64,000 bases of DNA. Source: Reyranella soli (GTDB lineage Bacteria > Pseudomonadota > Alphaproteobacteria > Reyranellales > Reyranellaceae). Of this stretch, positions 1 through 8,561 are shown in pieces. The DNA is taken from NCBI RefSeq assembly GCF_007992495.1, contig NZ_BKAJ01000066.1, positions 1-64,000 on the forward strand. The letters run 5' to 3'. The notes under the pieces were generated by a model that was given only the letters and a program-made list of their open reading frames with translations, had not been told where the DNA came from and did no database searches. Every line of letters begins with the position of its first letter. The first letter of the stretch is position 1. The position numbers and the translations under genes were made by a program.

Positions 1-20
1 ACATTCACCGCACGCTTCAT
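1..20 (-). CDS. start of a truncated leftward gene
   Basis: Only the first codons (M-K-R-A-V-N-V) lie in the window. The ATG is preceded by a purine-rich Shine-Dalgarno stretch (AAGAGGAGAGG) at good spacing, and a strong sigma70-like promoter lies about 180 bp upstream on the same strand. The product cannot be identified. Confidence 0.45.
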
Positions 21-409
21 CAGTTCCTCTCCTCTTGAGAAACTGTCCGGGTTTTACCTGTCTCACTTTTGGGGTGCACTCCAAGCCTCGGCCGCCCTGA
101 CAAGCAGGTTGACCTGCCCGCGCAGCGCGTGCGGCCGGTGATGGTATCGGATGAACGATGCATAGAGCAGAGCTCGCCGCGAGGCAGGCGCGCGGCCAAT
201 ATAACTTAGGTGCTTTATAGAGTCAACTACGGTTCTATTTTGGCGGGCCGTGGAGCGCCAGAGTTGATCGAGGTCGGACATCGGCGCCAGCACTGCCGGC
301 AGTCTCGTCGACCCCGCGCCAGCTCGTCAAAACCCCTGTGCAGCGCCACTAGTCTAGTTTCTGTCTCGAAAGGGCTGCGACATGCACATTGTCGCCACAA
401 TCCGACGAG
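21..409. other. intergenic region with a leftward promoter
   Basis: This 389 bp stretch has no convincing coding frame. A short leftward open frame at 63-293 overlaps the promoter at 198-226 and lacks a family signature, so it was not called. Apart from the promoter nothing recognisable is seen. Confidence 0.4.
198..226 (-). promoter_or_regulatory. sigma70-like promoter facing the left window edge
   Basis: On the minus strand TTGACT (221-226) and TATATT (198-203) are separated by exactly 17 nt. This is close to the sigma70 consensus. It faces the truncated gene at 1-20 and would give a leader of roughly 170 nt. Confidence 0.5.
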
Positions 410-649
410 CTATCGGTTCAGCAGCGCGATTCCAATTCTTGCCTTAATCAGGTCGGCAGCGGCGGACGAGCGCCCGCTATCTACCGAGAACGTCGGAGGA
501 TCGTTGTAGTCCGAGGCCTTGGCGTGACTAATGGTGGTACTGGCGATGGCGATGAAGGTGAGAGCGATGGCTCCCATCACCAGGAAATCGATCCAGGTCA
601 GGGCGTCCGGGCGGAAAGGACGGGCGGTGGTCCGCGACTTGCGTTTCAC
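410..649 (-). CDS. small single-pass membrane protein, unknown function
   Basis: A 79-residue frame starting with GTG after an AGAGG Shine-Dalgarno at suitable spacing. The N-terminus is basic and arginine/lysine-rich, followed by one hydrophobic segment at about residues 20-41 and a polar, Ser/Ala-rich tail. No family is recognised. It stands alone downstream of nothing obvious and 160 bp from the end of pyruvate kinase. The start and even the coding nature rest on the ribosome site and the clean membrane segment only. Confidence 0.45.
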   Translation of the reverse strand: MKRKSRTTARPFRPDALTWIDFLVMGAIALTFIAIASTTISHAKASDYNDPPTFSVDSGRSSAAADLIKARIGIALLNR

Positions 650-810
650 GATCGCCTCTGTGCGTTGCTGCTTCTGAAAATTTCTACGAGCGCAACTTCG
701 CCTCCATCCCCGATCTTTTCAGGGTCACACTAGGGCGATTCCAAGGTGATCCGCCGTTCTTCGTATCGTTCGTTTCGTGTTGCTCAACGGCAACAGCGCC
801 GGGCGGGCCT

Positions 811-2223
811 TCAGACGTAGGCGATACGCAGGATGTTGGTGGCGCCGGGCGTGCCGAACGGCACGCCGGCGGTGATCACCAGGCGCTCCCCGGCGGCAGC
901 GATCTTGTGCTGGCGGGCGGCGCGTACGGCGCGCGCCACCATGTCGGCGAAGTTGTGCGCATCTTCGGTCTGGATGGGATGCACGCCCCAGGTCAGCGCC
1001 ATGCGTCGCGCCGTATCGAGCACCGGCGTCAGGCAGAGGATGCGCACGTCGGGCCGCTCGCGCGCCGCGCGCAACGTCGTCGAACCCGTCGTGGTGTAGG
1101 TGACGATGGCGGCGGCCGAGAGCGTGTGCGCGCACTGGCGCGCGGCGGCGCTGATCGCGTCGGCGGTCGTCGCCTCGGGCTCGCGGCGGCTCGCATCCAT
1201 CAGCTTGCGATAGAGCGGGTCGTGTTCGACGCTCTTCAGGATGCGGGCCATCATGGTGACCGCCTCGACCGGATAGTCGCCCGACGCGGACTCCGCCGAC
1301 AGCATCACCGCATCGGTGCCGTCATAGACCGCGGTCGCCACGTCCGACGCCTCAGCGCGCGTCGGCGTCGGCGAATGGACCATCGAATCGAGCATCTGGG
1401 TGGCGACGATGGCGGGCCTGCCGGCAACGCGGCAGGCCGCCAGGATGCGCTTCTGCAATGGCGGCACGGCCTCGGGCGGCATCTCCACGCCGAGGTCGCC
1501 GCGCGCCACCATGATGCCGTCGCTCTGCTCGATGATCTCGTCGAGATGGTCGATGGCCAGCGGCTTCTCGAGCTTGGCCATGACGGCGGCGCGGCCGGCC
1601 ACCAGCTTCTTCAGCTCGGCGATGTCGTTGGCGTGCTGCACGAAGGAGAGCGCCACCCAGTCGACGCCGAGCGACAGGCCGAAGGTGAGGTCGCGATGGT
1701 CCTTGGTCGTCATCGGCGACATCGGGATCACGAGGTTGGGCAGGTTGACGCCCTTGCGGTCGCTGATCTGGCCCGACACCTCGACCTCGGTATCGATGGT
1801 GGCCTCGTCGTGCGCCGTGATGCGCAGCCGCACCTTGCCGTCGTCGATCAGCAGGATGCCGTCGGGCTTGGCGGCGCGGAAGATCTCGGGATGGGGCAGG
1901 GGCACGCGCTTCGCCGTGCCCGGCGCCTCTTCCATGTCGAAGCGGATCTTCTGACCCTTCTTCAGGTCCATTGGCCCCTTGGCGAAGGTACCCAACCGCA
2001 GCTTGGGGCCCTGCAGGTCCATCAGGATGGCGATCGGGTGCTTGTATTCCTTCTCCATCGCCCGCAGCAGGTCGACGCGCTGGCGATGGTCGTCCTGCGT
2101 GCCGTGGCTGAAGTTGAGGCGAAACACGTCGGCGCCGGCCTCGAACAGCTCGCGCAGGCGCTCGCGGGTCGACGACGCGGGACCGAGGGTGGCGACGATC
2201 TTGGTGAAGCGGTCGCGATACAT
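811..2223 (-). CDS. pyk: pyruvate kinase
   Basis: Converts phosphoenolpyruvate and ADP to pyruvate and ATP in the cytoplasm. The 470-residue protein has the family's usual length. It shows the N-terminal TKIVATLGPAS motif, the active-site region around MAKLEKP and MVARGDLGVE (about residues 215-245), and the downstream TRAEASDVATAV and MLSAESASG motifs of the barrel. The C-terminal allosteric domain is complete. It is the last gene of the tetronate cluster, 9 bp after ltnD, so here it probably takes the triose phosphate and 2-phosphoglycerate made upstream to pyruvate, like the ttuE pyruvate kinase of tartrate loci. Its Shine-Dalgarno is weak, which fits translational coupling to ltnD. Confidence 0.95.
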   Translation of the reverse strand: MYRDRFTKIVATLGPASSTRERLRELFEAGADVFRLNFSHGTQDDHRQRVDLLRAMEKEYKHPIAILMDLQGPKLRLGTFAKGPMDLKKGQKIRFDMEEAPGTAKRVPLPHPEIFRAAKPDGILLIDDGKVRLRITAHDEATIDTEVEVSGQISDRKGVNLPNLVIPMSPMTTKDHRDLTFGLSLGVDWVALSFVQHANDIAELKKLVAGRAAVMAKLEKPLAIDHLDEIIEQSDGIMVARGDLGVEMPPEAVPPLQKRILAACRVAGRPAIVATQMLDSMVHSPTPTRAEASDVATAVYDGTDAVMLSAESASGDYPVEAVTMMARILKSVEHDPLYRKLMDASRREPEATTADAISAAARQCAHTLSAAAIVTYTTTGSTTLRAARERPDVRILCLTPVLDTARRMALTWGVHPIQTEDAHNFADMVARAVRAARQHKIAAAGERLVITAGVPFGTPGATNILRIAYV

Positions 2224-2232
2224 CCTGTAAGT

Positions 2233-3147
2233 CTACTTCTTGGGCGACGACACTTTGAAGTCGCCGGCCTGCTCGTAGACCTTCACGACCGCTGCGTCAT
2301 CGAGCCGCCCCCAGCCCGCGCCGGCGGCAGCGAGGAAGAGCTGGTGCGCCGCCGCGGCCATCGGCAGCGGCAACCGGTGTTCGTGGCCGGTGTTCAGCAC
2401 CAGCCCGAGATCCTTGACGAAGATCTCCACCGCCGACAACGGCGAGAAGTCGTCGTCCAGCATGTGCGGCACGCGGTTGCCGAACATCCACGAGTTGCCG
2501 GCGCTGGCCGAGATTACCTCGTAGACGGCGCGTGTATCGGCGCCGGCCTTGGCCGCGAGCGCCATCGCCTCGGCCGCCGTCGCAATGTGCACGCCGGCCA
2601 GAAGCTGGTTCACGGTCTTGACCAGCGAGCCGATGCCCGGCGCCTCGCCCAGGCGGAACACCTTGGCCGAGGTCGACGACAGGATCGATTCGGCCGAGGC
2701 GAACGCCTTGGCCGAACCCGAGGCCATGAAGGTGAGCTCGCCCGATTCGGCGCGCGCGCGGCCGCCCGACATCGGCGCGTCCAGAAGCTCGTGGCCCGAC
2801 TTGGTGAGACGTTCACCCAACGACTTGGCGAAGCCTGCGGGCACGGTGGCGCATTGCATGACCAGGCCGCCCTGGCGCAGCTTGGCGACACTGCCGCCCT
2901 CGCCAAACAGGACAGTCTCGACCTGCTGGGCGTTGACCACCGCCACGATCAGCGCGTCGGCGCCGGCGGCGGCCTCGCCGGGGGTCGCCGCGATCGTGCC
3001 ACCGGCGGCAGCGAAGGCCTCGCGCGCCGGCGCGCTGGGATCGACGCCGATCACCTTGTGGCCATGCTTCAGCAGGTTCTTCGCCATGCCGAGGCCCATC
3101 GAGCCCAGGCCGACGAAAGCGACGACGGGAGTGTTCTTGTCGGCCAT
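2233..3147 (-). CDS. ltnD: L-threonate dehydrogenase-like, 3-hydroxyisobutyrate dehydrogenase family
   Basis: 304 residues of the beta-hydroxyacid dehydrogenase family. The N-terminal Rossmann motif is GLGSMGLGMAKNL (about residues 13-25), the substrate motif is DAPMSGGRARAESG (about 123-136), and the catalytic lysine lies in GSLVKTVNQ (about 172-180). In tetronate pathways LtnD oxidises L-threonate (or D-erythronate in related enzymes) to 2-oxo-tetronate with NAD. The assignment to threonate comes from the adjacent otnI, otnC and otnK, not from the sequence alone; 3-hydroxyisobutyrate or tartronate semialdehyde reductase activity is the alternative. Five bp separate it from otnI. Confidence 0.82.
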   Translation of the reverse strand: MADKNTPVVAFVGLGSMGLGMAKNLLKHGHKVIGVDPSAPAREAFAAAGGTIAATPGEAAAGADALIVAVVNAQQVETVLFGEGGSVAKLRQGGLVMQCATVPAGFAKSLGERLTKSGHELLDAPMSGGRARAESGELTFMASGSAKAFASAESILSSTSAKVFRLGEAPGIGSLVKTVNQLLAGVHIATAAEAMALAAKAGADTRAVYEVISASAGNSWMFGNRVPHMLDDDFSPLSAVEIFVKDLGLVLNTGHEHRLPLPMAAAAHQLFLAAAGAGWGRLDDAAVVKVYEQAGDFKVSSPKK

Positions 3148-3152
3148 GACCC

Positions 3153-3938
3153 TTATGCCTTGATGCCGTACTTCGCGGCCCAGCCGAGGCCCGCACCGGT
3201 CGTGGTCTTGGGCTTGTATTCCAGGCCGACATAGCCCTGGTAGCCCAGCCGATCGAGCACATCGAGGAGATAGAGGTGATTGGCCTCGCCGATGTCGGGC
3301 TCGTTGCGGTCGGGATTGCCCGCGATCTGCACGTGCGCGGTAATGGGGAACAGCCGCTCGGTGCGCCTGGTCAGGTCACCCTCGGTGACCTGGCAGTGAT
3401 AGAGGTCGAGCTGCAGCTTGAGATGCGGCGCGCCGACCTCGCTCATGATCTGCTCGACCTGTGCGGTGGTGTTGGTGAAGTAGCCCGGAATGTCGCGATG
3501 GTTGATCGGCTCCAGCACCAGCGTGAGGCCGCTCTTGGCGGTACGATCGCAGGCCATCTTCAGGTTGGAGATGAAGGTCTTGTGCATCGCCTTCACATCG
3601 GCGCCGGGCGCGATCATGCCCGACATGACGTGCAGCGTGGTGCACTCCAGGACCTTGGCGTAATCCAAGGCCTTGTCGAGGGCGGCGGCAAAGTCGGCTT
3701 CGCGGCCGGGCAGGGCGGCGAAGCCGCGCTCGCCCTTGCTGGCGTCGCCGGCCGGCAGGTTGAACAACGCCTGCGTGAGCTTGTGCTTCTTGAGTTCGGC
3801 CGCGATGTCGGCGGCGGGCGCCTCGTAGGGAAACAGGATCTCCACCGCCTTGAAGCCGTGTGCGGCGGCGGCGCCGAAGCGCTGCAGGAACGGCACTTCC
3901 TGGTAGATCCACGAGAGATTGGCGGCGAGCTTGGGCAT
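3153..3938 (-). CDS. otnI: 2-oxo-tetronate isomerase, hydroxypyruvate isomerase family
   Basis: 261 residues, a single xylose-isomerase-like TIM barrel with metal-ligand segments such as LVLEPINHRDIPGYF (about 137-151) and QLDLYHCQ near residue 178. OtnI interconverts 2-oxo- and 3-oxo-tetronate, feeding the kinase OtnK. Hydroxypyruvate isomerase (Hyi) is the close paralogous alternative. Its place between ltnD and otnC makes OtnI the better reading. The gap to otnC is 15 bp, so co-transcription is very likely. Confidence 0.85.
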   Translation of the reverse strand: MPKLAANLSWIYQEVPFLQRFGAAAAHGFKAVEILFPYEAPAADIAAELKKHKLTQALFNLPAGDASKGERGFAALPGREADFAAALDKALDYAKVLECTTLHVMSGMIAPGADVKAMHKTFISNLKMACDRTAKSGLTLVLEPINHRDIPGYFTNTTAQVEQIMSEVGAPHLKLQLDLYHCQVTEGDLTRRTERLFPITAHVQIAGNPDRNEPDIGEANHLYLLDVLDRLGYQGYVGLEYKPKTTTGAGLGWAAKYGIKA

Positions 3939-3953
3939 TGCTTGTTGTTCCGA

Positions 3954-4601
3954 TCAGGAAGGAAAGGCTTCTTCGACTTCGTGCACCTGCGCCTCAGACA
4001 GCAGGCGTACCTTGAACCCCTGCAGCAGCAGGTGGAGCTTGGCGGTCTCCTCCAGCTCCTCGATCGAGGCCGAGGCGGCCGACAAGGAAGTCCCCGCCAC
4101 CACCGGGCCGTGATTGGCCAGCAGGACGGCGCGATGGCCCTTGGCGTAGTCGCGGATGGCATCGGCCAGCTTGGGATCGCCCGGCTTGAAGTAGGGCACC
4201 AGCGGCAGCTTGCCGACGCGCATCACGAAGTAGGGCGTGATCGGCGGCAGGGTGGTTTCCTTGTTGTGATGGCACGACGGATCAAGACAGGAGATCGCCA
4301 CCGCGTGCGTGCAATGCAGGTGCACGATGGCGCCGTCCTTGGGCCGCACGTCGTAGACCGAGCGGTGCAGCAGCGCCTCCTTGGTCGGCGGGTCGCCGCC
4401 CACGTGCTTGCCTGAAAGGTCGAGCTTGGAGAGCTGGCCGGGTAAAAGCTCGCCGAGCGAGGAATTGGTCGGCGTCATCAGCCAGCCATCGTCGATGCGC
4501 GCGCTGATGTTGCCCGATGTGCCGGGGCAGAGACCGCGCGCGGCGAGCTTGGCGCCCAGCGCGCAGATCGCCTCGCGAGTCTTGGTTTCCTTGGTGCTCA
4601 T
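3954..4601 (-). CDS. otnC: 3-oxo-tetronate 4-phosphate decarboxylase, class II aldolase family
   Basis: 215 residues of the class II aldolase/adducin family. PGTSGNISAR (about 25-34) is the phosphate-binding loop; metal ligands are the HLHCTH motif (about 95-100) and the histidine in ANHGPVVAG (about 160). OtnC converts 3-oxo-tetronate 4-phosphate to dihydroxyacetone phosphate and carbon dioxide. The start was set at the ATG overlapping the otnK stop in an ATGA (4598-4601); a longer frame upstream has no family similarity and lies inside otnK. The overlap indicates translational coupling. Confidence 0.88.
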   Translation of the reverse strand: MSTKETKTREAICALGAKLAARGLCPGTSGNISARIDDGWLMTPTNSSLGELLPGQLSKLDLSGKHVGGDPPTKEALLHRSVYDVRPKDGAIVHLHCTHAVAISCLDPSCHHNKETTLPPITPYFVMRVGKLPLVPYFKPGDPKLADAIRDYAKGHRAVLLANHGPVVAGTSLSAASASIEELEETAKLHLLLQGFKVRLLSEAQVHEVEEAFPS

Positions 4602-5854
4602 AGCCGCTGGAATGCCTTGGTGAAGAAGTCGGGCGCGCCGAAGTTGCCCGACTTGAGCGCGAGCAGCAGCGGCTTGGCGCCGACCGACGCCGTCCACGGC
4701 ACGCCGGGATCGATCTCCGGCCCGATGCGCAGCGCCGTCACGTCGAGCGCACCGACCACGGCGCCCGAGGTCTCGCCGCCTGCCACGACCAGCCGGCCGA
4801 CGCCGGCTGCGACCAGTCCCTTGGCGAGGCTGGCCATGGTCTTCTCGATCGCTTGGCTGGACTTCTCGACGCCGTACTTGGTCTGCAGCGCCTTCACCAT
4901 CTCAGGGCTATCGCTGGCCGACAGCAGGATCGGCCCGTTGCCGATCTTGTCCTTGGCCCAGGCGAGGGCCGCATCGCCGACCGGCTCGCCGCGGCAGATG
5001 GCGTCGGTGTCGAGATGCAGATGCGGGCCCTTGAAGGCCGCGATCTGTCCCAGGGTCGCGGCCGAGCATGAGCCGGCCAGCACGGCCGAGGCGCCGGCAA
5101 TCTTGGGCAAGGTGTCGGCATTGGCCTTGTGCGCCAGCAGGCCGCGGCGGCGATAGGCGGCGGGCAGGCCGAGCGCCACGCCCGAGCCGCCGGTGACCAG
5201 AAGGTCGTCGCCGACCGCTTCGCCGATGATGCCGAGATCGGTGTCGGCCACCGCATCGACGACGACATGGCGCACGCCGTCGGCCGCGAGCTTGTCGAGC
5301 GCGGCACGCAGGGCGGCGGAGCCCGCCTGGACCTGCTTCAGCGGCACCAGCCCGACCTTGTGCTTCGTTTGGCGCGCCAGCACCAGCACCAGATTGGAAT
5401 CCGTCATTGGATTCAGCGGGTGATGGCGCATGTGTGAGTCGGACAACAGGATGTCGCCCACGAACAGATGGCCGAAGAAAATGGTGCGGCCGTTCTCCGG
5501 GAAGGCCGGATTGTAGATCGCCTGCTTGGCGTTCAGCGCATCGAGCAGCGCGTCGCCGACGGGGCCGATATTGCCGGCGTCGGTCGAATCGAAGGTCGAG
5601 CAGTACTTGAAGAAGAAGCGCTTGCACCCTGCCGCCTGCAGCGCATCGAGCGCGGCCAGCGACTGGGCAATGGCATCCTTGGCCGCGATCGAGCGCGTCT
5701 TCAGCGCCACCACGACGGCGTCGACGTCATCGGGAATCGCGCCTTTTGCCGGCACACCGATGGTCTGGATGGTGCGCATGCCGTTCTTGACCAGCATGCC
5801 CGCGATGTCGGTGGCGCCGGTGAAGTCGTCGGCAATCACTCCGAGAATGGCCAT
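4598..5854 (-). CDS. otnK: 3-oxo-tetronate kinase
   Basis: 418 residues of the four-carbon acid sugar kinase family (formerly DUF1537). The N-terminal substrate domain opens with GVIADDFTGATDIAG (about 5-19) and the C-terminal nucleotide domain has VVAGGETSGAVVGAL and RIGPEIDPGVPW near residues 350-385. It phosphorylates 3-oxo-tetronate at C4 before decarboxylation by OtnC. Its stop overlaps the otnC start. No transporter or regulator gene of the pathway is seen next to it in this window. Confidence 0.9.
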   Translation of the reverse strand: MAILGVIADDFTGATDIAGMLVKNGMRTIQTIGVPAKGAIPDDVDAVVVALKTRSIAAKDAIAQSLAALDALQAAGCKRFFFKYCSTFDSTDAGNIGPVGDALLDALNAKQAIYNPAFPENGRTIFFGHLFVGDILLSDSHMRHHPLNPMTDSNLVLVLARQTKHKVGLVPLKQVQAGSAALRAALDKLAADGVRHVVVDAVADTDLGIIGEAVGDDLLVTGGSGVALGLPAAYRRRGLLAHKANADTLPKIAGASAVLAGSCSAATLGQIAAFKGPHLHLDTDAICRGEPVGDAALAWAKDKIGNGPILLSASDSPEMVKALQTKYGVEKSSQAIEKTMASLAKGLVAAGVGRLVVAGGETSGAVVGALDVTALRIGPEIDPGVPWTASVGAKPLLLALKSGNFGAPDFFTKAFQRL

Positions 5855-5863
5855 GGCGGGACC

Positions 5864-6295
5864 CTAGGCGATCACTGTCGTCTTCATCCAGAACTTTCGC
5901 CGCCGGGCCCGCCGGCGCGCCTCGTCCTCGCCGTCATAGACGTGCAGGGGCGGGGCGGGATCGAAAGTGTCGCGGATGTCGAGCGAGTTGACGTTGACGA
6001 TGCCGAGCTGGCCGCTTTCTTGGCCATTGTCGTCGGGCATGACGGCACCGACGTAGGTGCCGCACTTGGCGCACAGCAGATAGTCGGTGATGCCGAGCCC
6101 GAAGCGATAGCGGCTGAGGCTGCCGGGCTCGGCGCGGAACTCGACCGAGCCCGCGGGATCGCCCGAGGTGCGCGCACCGTGGCGGCGGCAGAACGAGCAG
6201 GCGCAGCGGCCGACGCGCATCGCCTCGGGCGCCTTGTCCGTCGTGTAGGCGATCTTGATCGCGCCGCAGTGGCAGGAGCCTGGATAGGTAGTCAT
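5864..6295 (-). CDS. GFA-domain zinc protein
   Basis: 143 residues of the glutathione-dependent formaldehyde-activating (GFA/CENP-V) fold. Zinc-ligand motifs are CHCGAI near residue 8, CACSFCRRHG near 31 and CAKCGTY near 75. The substrate is unknown; many GFA-family proteins are not formaldehyde enzymes. It begins the gene run leading into otnK with a 9 bp gap, so it is probably co-transcribed with the tetronate genes. The upstream ATG extension was rejected because it reads through a dispersed palindrome (6307-6365). Confidence 0.8.
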   Translation of the reverse strand: MTTYPGSCHCGAIKIAYTTDKAPEAMRVGRCACSFCRRHGARTSGDPAGSVEFRAEPGSLSRYRFGLGITDYLLCAKCGTYVGAVMPDDNGQESGQLGIVNVNSLDIRDTFDPAPPLHVYDGEDEARRRARRRKFWMKTTVIA

Positions 6296-6306
6296 GTGTG
6301 CCTCAT

Positions 6307-6365
6307 GGGAGCGCGGACCTCCGGTCCGCTCATGATCATGATGCGGGCCAGAGGCCCGCGCTCCC
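6307..6365. repeat. dispersed palindrome family R1, copy a (composite)
   Basis: The outer arms GGGAGCGCGG and CCGCGCTCCC enclose two smaller hairpins and a central ATGATCATGAT. The right half, GCGGGCCAGAGGCCCGCGC, matches copies at 45195-45223 and 57541-57568. It lies between the GFA gene and the glycerate kinase gene and could act as a terminator or transcript-stabilising hairpin. Confidence 0.7.
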
Positions 6366-6377
6366 AACAAAGATTGC

Positions 6378-7655
6378 TCATGGCGCGATCAATGTTGCCC
6401 TGAAATCGTTGACGTTGGTCTTGGTCGGACCTGTGACAATGCTGTCACCCAGCATCTCGAAGAAGCTGTGCCCGTCATTGTCGTCCAGCATCGCCTTCGG
6501 GTCACGGCCCATGGCGTGGGCGCGGGCAAGCGAATCGGGCGTGAACAGGCCGCCTGCGATGTCCTCGGCGCCGTCGACACCGTCGGTGTCGGCGGCCAGC
6601 CCCCAGATGCCCGGGGCGCCGTTGGCTTCGATCGCCTCGCCCAGAAGATACTCGACGTTGCGGCCGCCACGGCCTTTGCCGCGCACCGTGACCGTCGTTT
6701 CGCCGCCGGACAGGATCACCGTCGGCTTGCTGGCGCGCCTGGCGTGCTCGATCGCCTTCTGCGCATGCTCGGCGCCCAGCTCTCTCGCTTCGCCTTCGAG
6801 ATTGTCGCCCAGCACGATCACTTCGACGCCGCGCTTGCGGGCAACGGCGGCGGCCGCGTCGAGCGAGCGCTGCGGTGTGGCCACGACGATGGTCTCGACG
6901 TGCGCCATGCGCGGATCGCCGGGCTTGGGCGTCTCCTCGATGCCGCCCGCTGCGCCCTTCTCGAGATGGGCGCGCACGGCCGCCGGTGCATCGATGCGGT
7001 ACTTGGAGAGCACCGCCAGCGCGTCGGCGAAGGTCGTGCGGTCGGGCACGGTCGGCCCCGAGCCGATGACGCCGGGGTCATCGTTGGGCACGTCGGAGAT
7101 CAGCCAGCTCAGCACGCGCGCCGGCTGGGCGGCGATGGCGAGCCGGCCGCCCTTGATGGCCGAGAGGTGCTTTCGCACCGTGTTCATCTCGACGATGTTG
7201 GCGCCCGATTTCAGCAGCGCGCGGTTGACCTCCTGCTTGTCGGCCAAGGTCAGGCCGGGCGCTGGCAGGGCCAGCAGGGCCGAGGCGCCGCCCGAGATCA
7301 GGCAGAGCACGAGATCGTCCGGCGTATGGCCCTTGACCCGCTCGAGGATGCGGCCGGCCGCGGCGCGGCCCTTCTCGTCGGGCACCGGGTGTGCGGCCTC
7401 GACGATCTCGATCCGGCGGCAGGCCTCGCCGTAGCCGTAGCGCGTCACCACCAGGCCTTCGAGCGCATGCGGCCACTGGTCCTCGACCGCCTTGGCCATG
7501 GCGGCACTCGCCTTGCCGGCGCCGATGACGATCGTGCGGCCTTTCGGCGGCTGCAGCTTCTCGATGTAGGGGGCAAGGCAGGTCGCGGGGCGTGCGGCGG
7601 CAAGCGCTGCATCGAACAGGTCGCGCAACAGCGCACGGGCTTCAGCATCTTTCAT
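6378..7655 (-). CDS. ttuD: glycerate 2-kinase (MOFRL family)
   Basis: 425 residues with the DUF4147 N-terminal domain (VIGAGKASAAMA near residue 45, ISGGASALL near 115) and the C-terminal MOFRL domain (ILSGGETTVTV near 315, GRGGRNVEYLL). It phosphorylates D-glycerate to 2-phosphoglycerate; the gene is named gckA or ttuD in relatives. Together with the pyruvate kinase gene at the end of the run it mirrors the ttuD-ttuE pair of tartrate degradation. The start is the ATG at 7655; only 29 bp separate it from the divergent gene at 7685, so the two promoters must overlap the coding ends or be very compact. Confidence 0.9.
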   Translation of the reverse strand: MKDAEARALLRDLFDAALAAARPATCLAPYIEKLQPPKGRTIVIGAGKASAAMAKAVEDQWPHALEGLVVTRYGYGEACRRIEIVEAAHPVPDEKGRAAAGRILERVKGHTPDDLVLCLISGGASALLALPAPGLTLADKQEVNRALLKSGANIVEMNTVRKHLSAIKGGRLAIAAQPARVLSWLISDVPNDDPGVIGSGPTVPDRTTFADALAVLSKYRIDAPAAVRAHLEKGAAGGIEETPKPGDPRMAHVETIVVATPQRSLDAAAAVARKRGVEVIVLGDNLEGEARELGAEHAQKAIEHARRASKPTVILSGGETTVTVRGKGRGGRNVEYLLGEAIEANGAPGIWGLAADTDGVDGAEDIAGGLFTPDSLARAHAMGRDPKAMLDDNDGHSFFEMLGDSIVTGPTKTNVNDFRATLIAP

Positions 7656-7684
7656 TTGCGCGATCTTCGCACTATAGGGGCGCG

Positions 7685-8452
7685 ATGCAACAACTGCTCG
7701 TTCCCGGCGATCCGCCGCCGTTTTCCGTCCACAACGAGCAGGGCAGGGCACCATTGCTGCTGCTGTGCGACCACGCCAGCAAGGCCGTTCCCAAGGCGCT
7801 GGGCGATCTCGGGATCACCGAGGCCGAGCTGTCGCGCCACATCGGCTGGGACATCGGCGGTCTCGATTCCGCGATTGCCCTGGCCGAGGCGCTGGACGCG
7901 CCCCTGGTCGCCTCGGGCTATTCGCGCCTGGTGATCGACTGCAACCGCTGGCCGGGCGGCGAGGGCTCGACGCCCGAGGTCAGCGACGGCACCCTCGTGC
8001 CGGCGAACAAGGGACTGACGAAAGAGCAGATCGATGCGCGGGCCGAGGCCTGCTTCTGGCCCTATCACCGCGAGGTCGATCGCCATCTCGACCGCATGAC
8101 CGCGAATGGCGCCGAGGTGGCCTTGCTGGTGATGCATTCCTTCACGCCGCAGATGAGCGGCTTCAAGCGTCCCTGGCATGTCGGCGTGCTGTGGAACGAC
8201 GATGCGCGCCTGCCGGAGCCGCTGCTGGCCGAGCTGCGCCGCGATCCCGAGCTGGTGGTCGGTGACAACGAGCCTTATTCGGCGCGCGCCTCCTACGAAT
8301 ACACGCTCAACGCCCATGCGCGGACCCGCAAGCTGCCGCACTGCTCGCTGGAAGTGCGCCAGGACCTGATCGCCACGCGCGCTACGGCGCGCGTCTGGGG
8401 CCGCAGGCTGGCGCCTGCGATAGGCGCCGCAGTAGCCAAGGCATTGTCCTGA
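7685..8452 (+). CDS. N-formylglutamate amidohydrolase family protein
   Basis: 255 residues matching the N-formylglutamate amidohydrolase family (HutG2-like, zinc hydrolase fold). Visible motifs are LLLCDHASKAVPKALG (about 20-35), HIGWDIGG, and LVIDCNRWPG (about 80-89), with HSFTP near residue 145. No histidine-utilisation genes lie nearby, so the true substrate is uncertain; many stand-alone members are of unknown specificity. The ATG at 7685 fits the family start; longer frames would run into the divergent kinase gene. Confidence 0.82.
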   Translation: MQQLLVPGDPPPFSVHNEQGRAPLLLLCDHASKAVPKALGDLGITEAELSRHIGWDIGGLDSAIALAEALDAPLVASGYSRLVIDCNRWPGGEGSTPEVSDGTLVPANKGLTKEQIDARAEACFWPYHREVDRHLDRMTANGAEVALLVMHSFTPQMSGFKRPWHVGVLWNDDARLPEPLLAELRRDPELVVGDNEPYSARASYEYTLNAHARTRKLPHCSLEVRQDLIATRATARVWGRRLAPAIGAAVAKALS

Positions 8453-8561
8453 ACTGCCATCATGTTGCTGTTTACCACAGTCATTGAAAACTTACTAGAG
8501 TAATTTTATTTGTTTTTTGCGCGCCATAGGGGGCCAAAACCGCAAAAAAGTGACAGCACTG

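Noticed and set aside
63..293. 76-codon leftward open frame near the left edge
   Set aside because: It contains a near-consensus sigma70 promoter on the same strand and shows no family similarity.
907..3234. Long open frame on the plus strand across pyruvate kinase and ltnD
   Set aside because: It is antisense to two clearly recognisable enzymes and encodes low-complexity Arg/Gly/His-rich sequence typical of GC-rich shadow frames.
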